Assembly (NCBI GenBank): GCA_964415175.1
Contig: CAYPYG010000045.1
Span: 1 to 10,164 of the forward strand
Source of the DNA: UBA2231 sp964415175
Lineage (GTDB): Bacteria > Elusimicrobiota > Elusimicrobia > Elusimicrobiales > UBA9959
DNA length: 10,164 nucleotides
Direction: 5' to 3'
Shown: one piece after another, positions 1-9,500 of the stretch
How positions within the stretch are numbered: the first letter of the stretch is position 1
Layout of the letters: the number at the start of each line of letters is the position of its first letter
The notes under the pieces: model-generated
Databases searched by the model: none
Told to the model about the DNA's origin: nothing
The model's input: only the letters and a program-made list of their open reading frames with translations
Made by a program: the position numbers and the translations under genes

Positions 1-12
1 CGCCGTCTCCAT
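1..12 (-). CDS. Start of a downstream gene, four codons visible
   Basis: ATG GAG ACG GCG (Met-Glu-Thr-Ala) reads off the left edge in the same direction as the two genes before it. The only support is the Shine-Dalgarno site at 25..17 and the return to GC-rich sequence. The product cannot be inferred. The 109 bases between the membrane-protein stop (122) and this ATG hold only the hairpin at 59-81 and an isolated -35-like TTGACA at 105..100. Confidence 0.35.
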
Positions 13-16
13 GGGC

Positions 17-25
17 ACCTCCCCC
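17..25 (-). promoter_or_regulatory. Strong Shine-Dalgarno site before an ATG at 12..10
   Basis: The minus strand reads GGGGGAGGT (25..17), and the GGAGG core sits five bases before the ATG at 12..10. This is a near-ideal ribosome binding site and better than anything near the small membrane gene. It marks the probable start of the next co-directional gene. Confidence 0.5.
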
Positions 26-58
26 AGGTTTTAGGGAGGATTAGGCGCTTTCTCTGAA

Positions 59-81
59 CACGCGGTATTGCGGGCCGCATG
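59..81 (-). terminator. Small GC-rich hairpin downstream of the membrane-protein gene
   Basis: On the minus strand CATGCGG (81..75) can pair with CCGCGTG (65..59) around a nine-base loop. This gives seven base pairs, one of them G-U, some 40 bases after the stop codon at 122. No U-tract follows, so it is at best a weak or factor-assisted terminator or an mRNA 3' end structure. Confidence 0.22.
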
Positions 82-121
82 GAGGGTGTGCCTTCGATTT
101 GTCAAAGACTAAACCCGGCAA

Positions 122-571
122 TTACGGGCGGTGCCACAAATTTATATCTTTCTGGCTATTTTTATTATGCGCTCGCGTGTACCGCGCCAACACCCATTCG
201 CATATGCGACTAATAGTTATCACACCGATTAGTGCGTGTACCACCTTCTTCGGGGTTGACAACATGATCAAATCGATCCCAAGAGGCTTAAGTTTTATCA
301 ATAGCAACCAATACAATATTATTATACAGATGGCCCCTATCCAAAAACAGATTTTGTATTGAATTTTATGTTTTTTCAACCCATAAAAAGAAAGATAGAC
401 AACCGTCGCAATCCAAATTATGATTTGCCGTATAACTTCTTGGATATCTTTAGTATACCCCAACTGATCCATTAAAAAACGCAGCATGGCAATGGAAAAC
501 AACAAGGAGATCGCTGTCGCAAAAAGCTTCAACACATCCATCCCTGTTTTATTGTTTTTGCCGGTTAACAT
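122..571 (-). CDS. Small four-helix membrane protein, candidate immunity protein for the Rhs tip
   Basis: The frame encodes 149 residues from an ATG at 571 to a TAA at 124..122. Predicted membrane helices lie at about residues 13-33, 47-65, 74-94 and 110-129. Lys/Arg clusters fall in the N-terminus, the middle loop (KKHKIQYK) and the C-tail (RYTRAHNKNSQK), giving an N-in/C-in topology by the positive-inside rule. It overlaps the 3' end of the giant gene by 23 bases in another frame, which suggests translational coupling. The ribosome site before 571 is weak (GAAGAGTGGG). ATGs at 604 and 541 are possible but have no better site; 571 gives the usual small overlap. GC is about 30-48%, far below the stalk. 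I know no family for it. The position directly after an Rhs tip makes an immunity role likely by analogy. An unrelated small membrane protein is the alternative. Confidence 0.75.
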   Translation of the reverse strand: MLTGKNNKTGMDVLKLFATAISLLFSIAMLRFLMDQLGYTKDIQEVIRQIIIWIATVVYLSFYGLKKHKIQYKICFWIGAICIIILYWLLLIKLKPLGIDLIMLSTPKKVVHALIGVITISRICEWVLARYTRAHNKNSQKDINLWHRP

Positions 572-3500
572 GATCCCACTCTTCAAGCAAGCAATCAAAG
601 ACATCTGTAGCAAAGAAAGCTACTGATAAAATACCGGCGGCTTTTGAAAGCACAACGCCGCTATACAGTAAGTTCCTGAATATACTGGATTTACGCGGAA
701 AAACGAGACACTTGCTTCCAGCATATTTCCAGGCTCTCAACTGATCATGAGTACCAGCAGCCACCAATCCGGCAACTACCATTCCTCTTTCTGATGTTAC
801 CATGCCAGGCAGGCCTATCTTGCTGCCCATACACTCTAAAAATACTTCCAATCCGCCAAGTATATCAGCCCCTTCATCTGATAATGGCAATGGGAGCGTT
901 GGGGGTGTTCTATAGGTTGTATCCGGCGAATTATCATCGCCGCCAGTATCAAGACTCCACAAACCAAACGGATCAATGAACTTTATTGGGTTGCCGGTCA
1001 CATAGACATATCGGTTAATCGTTTGCGGTCTATTCCGCAATCCCGGGAAATAGTCTTCCTGAAGGAACCTGCCGATTTTAGGCGCATAATATCTCTGTCG
1101 ATAAAAATATAGGTTCGTATCCGAATCATACTCGCGCGCAGTGTAGAAAAATAGATTGTTTATCGTAGATTGCGAATGTGCCACATCATTGCCGTCAAAA
1201 ATTGTGGGAACACCATATGCCGTATATTCTACTCTCTCAACAATGCTTCCACTGGCGTCAGATATCCCTGTTATGCTCCCCAACCCATCTGCATGATAAA
1301 AATAACTATTATTATCGTTGGCCTTCATAATTAGAGGTTTATCAATGCCACGATTATGGGTGAACGACGCTATAAGATTATTTCCACCATCTAATATCGC
1401 CAGAACATCTTCCTTGTCATAGATAAAGCGGGTGGTTCCTCCTGGCGAAGCCTTCTCTATTCTTCTTCCAAACGGGTCATACTTGAAAGTTACGACTAAA
1501 CCATCCGGCAGCGTAACCTGCTTTAACTGGTTTTCGCTAGTGTAGGCGTAGGCTGTGTGCTCTGACGTTACCTTGTGTGTCTGGCCCGTCAGATTGCCGT
1601 TATTGTCGTAGGTGTAGGTATAACTGCTGTTTTCAAGCAGGCGGTTGGCGGCGTTATGCTGGTAATCGGTCATTACGGCGTCGCTGGTGCGGTTGCCTAC
1701 CGCGTCATAGGCGAAGGTCTCGTTAGGCAGGCTCGGGTGGCTGGCGCTTATCAGCCTGTGAAGATCATCATAGCCGTAGCTGTGCGTGCCGGTAATATCC
1801 TGGTTCGACGTTCTGTTGCCCGCCGCGTCATAGCCGTAGTTGTTGAAGGCCAGGGCCGTGCTGTCGGCTATCTTTCTGTGAAGCACCTGCGTAAGCTGGC
1901 TGGCCGCGTCATAGGCATAGGTGGTTTCTGTGCCGTTGGGCAGGGTCATTTTAGTGCGCCTGCCCAAGGCGTCATAGGCGAAGGTTACCAGTTTGCCGTC
2001 CGGGTTGGTCAGGCTGATCAGCCTGTTCAGGGCGTCATAGGTGTAACTGGTGGTTCCCCAGGGGCTGGTCATTGATGTCCGGTTGCCGTTGACGTCATAG
2101 CCGTAGCTTATGGTGTAGGTCTGGCCGCCGACGGTCTGCTGGACCTGCACCACCTGGTTCAGTATACCATAGGTCATGCTTATGGAACTGTCCGGGCTGG
2201 TTACTGAAAGCAGATTGCCGACAGGGTCATAGGTGTGGCTAATATCCCCCTCTGGCAGATGTTTTACAGTCAACCGGTCGTTTACGTCATATTCGAAGGT
2301 GATGGACTGGCCCTTGGCGTCTATAACCCTGGTCAGGTTGCCTTTCTTGTCATATTCGAAGGTCTTGCTCTGGCTGAGCGGGTTCGTAGTGCCAGTTAGA
2401 CGCTTCTGCAGGTCATAGGCGAAACTGGTGGTCTGGTTCTTGGCGTCCTTCACCGACGCGAGCAGATCCCCCCCGCCGCAGCCCGCGCAGCCGCCCGTAT
2501 AGCCGTATTCCGTTATGCCATTGAGCGCGTCGGTCACCTTGGTCAGGTTGCCCTTAATGTCGTATTCGAACAGGGTGAGCTTATTGGACGGGTCCCTGGT
2601 CTGCGTCACCTGGCTCAGGTTGTCGCGGGTCATCTGAGTTACGCGCCCCAATGGGTCGGTGACCCTGTTCAGCGCGCCGTAATTATCGTATTCGAAAATA
2701 CTTATATTGCCCAGCGGGTCTTTGGTCTGCGTAACATGCCCGTGCTGGTCGTAATTCATCTTTGTGACGTTATTGAGCGCGTCCTTTACCTCTATCAGAT
2801 TGCCGTTGAGATCATAATCCATCTTCGTGGTGTTGCCGCGCGGGTCGGTCACCGTCGTGAGAAAGGGGTGTTCTTTTTCTGGCGTGTAAGGCTGCCGCGG
2901 GAGCACTATCGCTATGCTGCCCGCCCCTGGCCCCCCTAGGTCGCAGCCGGAGGCGGCCGCCTCGCCGCGGCTGGCCCCGTAAACGTGCGAAACGGCCGCC
3001 GCTATCTTGTTGGCCGCGGAGCCCAGCCCGTAGCGCAGCGTGGTCACGCTGCCCGCCGCGTCCGTCACCGACAGGAGATTCCCGTTGTAATAACTGTATT
3101 CCATTTGCGTGGAATTGCCGCGGGCGTCCTTTACCAGGGTGCGGTTGTAATTGCCGTCGTATTCGTATTCCGTCACGGCCCCGTCGGGGCCGGTGATGCC
3201 GGTTATTTCGGCGCGGCCGGCGTGATGCCAGTACTTGTAGAGCGTTTCGCGGCCCAGCGCGTCGGTGAGCAGCGTGGTGGAATCAATATCGTTATAGAAA
3301 AAAGTCCGCTTATTGTTGTCGTAGTCTTCCTCGTAATCCAGCAGCCGGCCCGTGGAATCGTAGACGGTGTATTCATGCGAACCGTTGGGGCGCGTGACGG
3401 AAGCGAGCCGTCCGTCCGCGCCGTAGACGTAGGAGCTGACGCCGCCGTCCGCGTCGGTCACGCCGCTCAGCCGCCCCTGCCCGTCGTAGGCCAGCAGCAC

Positions 3501-6500
3501 CCGCCTGCCCGCGTGGTCGGTCACCTCGCTCTTGCGCCCCTGGCCGTCGTAGCTGAAAGTGAGATAACGCCCGTGCACGTCGGTTATGCGCGTCACGTTG
3601 CCGTTATCGTCGTAGGCGTAGGTCAGCGTGGTGTTGTTCTGGTCGCGGATCGCGTCCGGCTTGTACTTGCCGCCGTGCTTGCCGAAAGCGAGGACCTCGC
3701 CGGACTTGCGCGCGACGGTGTAGCCCCCCGCCTGGTAGGACACTTCCGCGTTGGCGCCCGGCACGTCGTCGTACTGGCCGCAGGGGTCCGTCAGCTCGAT
3801 ATTGAGCTTTCCCTTGGGGGCGAAGACTATCTGGTTCCCTTCGTGGTCGGTGAGCAGCAGGGTGCCGTCTGAACGCTCCTCTATGGTCCAGTCCGTGCTT
3901 TCGAAGAATTTGTTGAGCCCCGGATCGTAGTAGAGCCCCCAGTCTATGGCCAGGGAGCCGTACGCATGGCGCAGGGAGGCCTCGCTCCTGATGCACATGC
4001 CCACCGCGCATAAAACCCGGTGCAGGAACCCGGTGAAGCCCCCCGTGCTGCCGGACGAGCATTGCCTGGTAGTCGCGGCCTTGGTGACGGATTTGGGAGC
4101 ATAGCCGCTGGAGCCTCCGCCTCCGCCGCCGCTGCCGCCGAAGCCGCCGAATACGCCTGCGCCCCCGCCCCCGCCGCCGCATTCGGGGCCGCCCGCGGTT
4201 ATCGACACGCTGTCGGCGGCGGCGGGCGTCATCAGGCCGGCCGCGCATCTGTACGTGTAATTCTGTCCCGCGCCGCAGGTATGGCACGAAGCGTGCGCCA
4301 GTTTCACCCTCAGGGGCACCACCACGCTCTCGCCGGCCTTTATCTCGGCTATCTCGCTGAACGCAGCCTCCGCCTCTATGGCGGGATCGCCGCCGTAGGT
4401 GAACACCTGCACGTTATAGGCCGACACCAGGCCCTTGTTCTTTATCGTGTACTGCGTGTTCATGGTCTGCCCGCCGGCCATCAGCAGGTTGATGGCGGGC
4501 GGGTCCACCACCAGCGCCGGCGCGGGCACGTCCGTGCGGAAGGTCATGTCCAGCGTGATATCGTACTTGTCCGTTATCGTGGTCGGCGTGACCGACCACT
4601 TGTAGCTGACCATGGCGGTGGGGAGCAGCGCGGTCAGCGCGGGGGTCAGCCCCGGCTCCACGTCCGCCTGGCCCGTGACGGTCTGGAAGCCTTCCGCCTC
4701 GGCGCGCCAGCCGTAACGGCCGGCCGGGACGTTCTCGAAACGGGCCAGCCCGTTGGGGTCCGTCCTGGCCCGCAGGCTCAGGCCCTTGATGTCCACGCTG
4801 GTGAGCGTGAAATCGGCGCCGCCTATCCAGCGGCCCGGGTCGCCGGGCGTCTTGTCGGCGTTGAGCGCGGTGAACAGCAGGCCGCCCTGCCGGTCCGACG
4901 TCACCGTTATGGCCGCGCTCACGGGCACGGCCGGGTGGCCGCCGCCTGAGAGCTGCAGGTCGAGCGGGTAGACGCCGTTGGACAGGCCGGGCGGCGGTTC
5001 CAGGAGCAGGGTGAAAGTGACGTTCCCGCCGGGGGCCAGGTCGCCCAGCTGCGGCGGGCCCTGCAGCCTGACCCAGGACAGCGACGGCGCGCCCGCGGTT
5101 ATGCCCGTCCACGTGGAATAGCCGATGTTCTCCACGGTTATGGCGCGGGAGCGGACTTCCCCGGCCAGCATGCCGGTTTCAAAGGACTGCGGCGTCAGCC
5201 TGGGCACGACCTGCGCCGGCGAGACCGAGACCTCGATCGGCATGACGCGCTCGAAACCGTGCGATTCGCGGACCTTGAGCGTGAAGGAAGCCGCGGGCGA
5301 GGCGTCCGGCGCGGCGCTGAGCGTCACGGACAGGTTCTTGCGCTCGCCGGGCTGTATTTCCGACGGAGGGTCCGCGGCGGAAACGGCGACGCCCGTCCCG
5401 GAGTCCTGCGTGAAAGAAGCTTCCAGCCCGGTGAGGACGGTCTCGCCGGTATTGTGCAGCGGGACGTCGAAAGTATAAGAGGAATTCTGCGCCAGCCTGG
5501 CGGTGTAATCGGTATAACCGGGTTCGAAGCCGGTTATGCTGTAGGAGGACTGGGCGAGCCGGCTGACCGCGTAGGGATAGGAGGCGGTCACGTAGTAGAT
5601 GCCCGCCTCGCCCGCCGTCGGCGTGGAGACGTGGACGAAAGAGCCGTCCTGCGCCGTGGTGACGCCGACCGCGCGTTCGAAACCCCTGTTGGAGACGGTC
5701 AGCAGCACGGCCTTGCCGCCGGGCCGCAGGCCGGTGGCGGGGTCGAGCGCGTAGCCGCTGATGACGACCGGTTCGCCCTTGTCGTAGACCTCCTTGGACG
5801 GGGAGGCAAAGGCCGTATAAGGGATGACGGCCGCGGCGCTTTGCGGGAGGACCGCTTCGAAGGCCGGCTCGGCCGAAAGCGGCGTCCGGTCCAGCGCGTA
5901 GTGCATGGAGTAAACGCCGCCGGCGAGCAGCAGTTCGCCCTCCGCCGAGAGCGGCACTGCCAGTTCCACCGGGTCGAACAGGTAGGAGGAGCCGGGCGGG
6001 ACCCTGACATAGTAGACCTGCGCGCCGTCCAGGAAAGCGGCGTTCACGTCGCGCGAGGCTTGCAGCAGTTCGGCGCGCGAGAGCGTGAAACCGGCCGGGG
6101 TCCGCAGCGCCAGCGCGGCGGCCGTACTGGGCCGCGCGGCGTAGTTGGAGACGACGGCGGTCACCACGTCGGCCGGTGCGGAACCACGGTTGTTGAACTT
6201 CAGTTTAGCCTTGGCGTAGGCGCCGCGCACCAGCGCCTCGGGGTAGAGTTCTACGACCGGCTGGACGGGTTCGCGTGAGGACATGCTGAAGTTGAGCACC
6301 GCCTTAAGCGCGGCGTCGCCGGCGGGCGGCAGCGCCAGTTCGGCGCGGGCGGCCGCCGCGGCGGACGACGACGCCGCGGTGTAAACGACCGCGGAGAGCT
6401 CCGCGGAACCGCCGGCGGGGACCGTCGCCGCGGGGGCCGGCGCGGCCGCGCCGCCGGCGGACGAAAGGGTCAGCGGGCCGGCGGCGAGGGGCAGGCCGCC

Positions 6501-9500
6501 CCCGTTCTCCACGGTAAAGCGCACCGTGTCGAAGAAGCCGCGGTTGAGCGCCTGCGCGGAGCCGGCGTAATTGCCGTAACCGGCTAAGGAGAAACGCAGC
6601 GCCGGCAGCTCGGCCCGCGCGCGCCCGCCTTCGCGCCCTTTGCCGTCTATGCCGGCCACTTCGTAGACGGCCGCCGTCCCGGCGGCGTAGCCCGTGTCGC
6701 GGAAGGAAGCGGAGGAGGCGGGCGAAAGATAGACGCCGTCGCGGTAGACCTTATATAAAGCCGCGCCGGGAATAGGCTCCCAGGCCAGGGCCAGCGCGGA
6801 ACCATCCTCTATGACGGCGGAGAGACCGGCGGGCCCGGGCGGCGGCGGGTCCAGTTCGAACGAGACGCTGTACGCGGAGGAGTTGCCGGCGAAGTCCCGC
6901 GCCGTCACCTCCAGCGTATAGGCTCCGCCGGCCGTTATGGATTCGCCTATGGGGTAGGCGGCCCCGTTGAGCAGCGCGGTCACGCTGGAAAGATAAGCGT
7001 CCGACGCCGAGACCGCCGGCGTCACGGCGGAGACGTAACTCCCCCCCTGCGAGACGCCGCCCACGGTTATCACGGGGGTGGTGAGGTCCACGACGAAGAC
7101 GACGGTCGCCGACGAGGAGTTGCCGGACGCGTCGGAGGCGTTCACCAGCAGGGTGTGGCTCCCTTCGGACGCGACTAGCGCGCCGGGGACGAAGACCGAG
7201 CCGTCGAGCAGGATCCCGGCCTGGTCCGGGGCGAGGTCGTATATCCCGACCTGCGGCCTGACCGGGGCGTTGTAATGAACGCCGTCCTCCGCGCCGGTTA
7301 TGGTTATCTCGGGCGCGGCGCCGTCGTAGGCGAGGGGTTCCGCCGCGGCGGGCGCGCTCTCGTTGCCGGCGGCGTCCACGGCGCTCAGCGCGTAATAGTA
7401 CACGCCGTCGCGGCCGGGCGCGTCGGAAGCGGCCGCGCCTATCAAGGCCCGGCCGGACAGCCCGGCGGCGGAACTTATCGGCGACGTGGAGCGGTAGAGC
7501 CTGAAAGAGACGGCCGGTTCGCCCTGGCCCGCCGTCCAGGCGAGCTGCACCAGCGCGCCGTCGGCAGAAACGGAAAGCTCCGCGGGCGGCGGCGGCGGCT
7601 CGCCGTCGGAGAGGGTTTCCACGGGGTCGGAAAGCGGTCCTTCGTTGCCGGCGGCGTCAACGGCCGCTATGCGGTAGACGCGCGCGCCGGGCGGCGGCAC
7701 TTCGGAATAGGAACCGGAGTGGTATTCCGGGTCGGGAGCGACGGCGGCCGAAAGCGGTTCGCCGTCGCGATAGAGCCGGTAGGCCGACGGTCTCTCCCCC
7801 GCCGGCGCCGACCAGCTCAGGTCCACGCGGCCGCCCGGACCGTTGGCCCAGTTGGGGCTGAGCGGGGCGCCGGGAGCCAGCGTATCGGCTATGAAATACG
7901 TGGCGCCGGTCAGGAGCGTCCCTGTATTGCCCAGCGTGTCGCGCGCGGAGAAAAGGAAATAATGCGCGCCTTCGCCCGTGCCGGAGTCCACGCCCAGCAG
8001 GCCGGACCATTCCGACGCAGACGAAGAGGAGGAGAGGGCCACGGCCGACGTGCCGCCCGCGACGGAGTAATGGAGTTCGGGCGCGGCCGCGGACGGCCGG
8101 CTCAGGGTCAGCAGCAGGGGATAGGCGTCGGCCTTGAGCGCGGGACCGGCCTCCGGCTCGAAAACTAGCGAAGCCTCCGGGCCGGCCGTGTCTAGTTCAA
8201 GGGTCCCCCCCGAGGTCATTTCCCCGCCTTTATTGCCTGCCAGGTCAACGCCCTCGTAACTGAAATAGCCGGTACCGGAGCGCATGGCCGCGGTCACGGT
8301 GAACGTCCCGGCCCAGAGATAGGGTGTTTCCGGCTCCAGCGGCAGGACGATGGGGCCGGCCAACGGCGGCGTGAACACCAGGTACGGGCTTACGGACAGG
8401 ACCTCGGATACCTCCAATTCCACCCTGTAGGTCCCCGCTCCGAGCGGCGGCTGGACGCCGGGCAGGGAGATCTCGGCCGAGGGCGCGGAAGAATCCGTGA
8501 CGGCGGCCGCCACGTTGGAGAGAACGCTGTAGTTGCCCGCCGCGTCCACCGAAGCGGCGGAGTAATAGTAGACGCCGTCCGGCCGCGGGTAGTCGGTGTG
8601 CTCCAGGCCCGTCACCTGCGGACTCACGCCGTAAAGGGGGGCCGTGCCGCCCTCCGCCAGGCCTCCCTCCTGAGTGGAGCGGTAGACATAGTAGGAGGCC
8701 GGGGTCTCCCCGGACGGGGGCTTCCAGGAGATCTTCACGCCGCCGTAGACGCCGGCCTCGGCGGAAAGCTCCGCGGGCGGGGCGGGCGGGCCGGAATCCA
8801 CTATCAGGGTCAGCGGCGCCGAGCCGGGGCTGCTGCCTTTCTGGTCGGCGGCCTGCAGGGTGACGACGAAGGACCCGTCCCCGGGCAGCGGCACGCCGTG
8901 GAAGGCGAAAAGGCCGTTGCTGGTCGGCTGCGAGCCGTAATAGACGCCGTCCAGGAAGAGCGAAGCGTAAATGTCCGGGTCCGACTCGCCGTAAATATCG
9001 ATGCTCGTCTCGTTGAGCTGGAAGGTCTCCCCGGTCGGCCAGGCGATGCGGGGCGCCGGCGGCGGGACATAATTTACCACCAGCGGCAGGTCCCAGCGCG
9101 CGGAGTTGCCGGCGGCGTCCAGCACCACGACCGAAAGGGTGTGCCACCCGTCGGGGAAGGATGTCAGCGGCCAGCTGTAGTAGAAGCCCTCGCCGGCGTA
9201 GCCGGACTCCAGGAGCTCCCCGTCCACCAGGATATCGCGGCGCGCGACCAGGTGATTGTCCCCGGCCTGGACGAGGATGGTGAACGGCCTGCCCGCCATC
9301 GACCCGGGTTCCGGGGCGCCGGAGACCGAGAGTATCCGCGGCGGGACGAAATCGGCGAAAGCGTTATTGGAGGTGTACAAGGATTCGTTGCCGAAGGCGT
9401 CCACGGCCCTGAGCGCCAGGGTCCGCACCGTTTCCGTGGACGGGAAGAAGAGCGTGAAAGTTTCCCGGCCGCCGGGGCCGGTGGACGCGGCCACGTCGGC

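Noticed and set aside
18..39. Inverted repeat CCTCCC/GGGAGG with a ten-base loop
   Set aside because: Only six pairs, with no U-tract. It is better explained by the Shine-Dalgarno at 25..17 and chance, although it could mask that site.
77..105. TTGACA on the minus strand (105..100) as a promoter for the downstream gene
   Set aside because: No -10-like hexamer lies 16-18 bases on; the sequence there is CCATGC.
104..131. Terminator-like stem CCCG/CGGG overlapping the small gene's stop codon
   Set aside because: The stem is only four to five base pairs, and the following T-rich stretch is interrupted (TTTAGTCTTTG).
99..362. 87-codon plus-strand frame opposite the membrane-protein gene
   Set aside because: It starts at TTG without a ribosome site and is antisense to the better-supported four-helix frame.
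2985..3872. 295-codon plus-strand frame with Val/Gly periodicity
   Set aside because: The periodicity is the antisense image of the YD repeats. No ribosome site or family pattern supports it.
3604..5112. Minus-strand frames of 227 and 232 codons overlapping the giant gene
   Set aside because: They are frame shadows of the hinge and sandwich region, with Arg/Pro/Gly-rich translations. The giant frame carries the recognisable domains.
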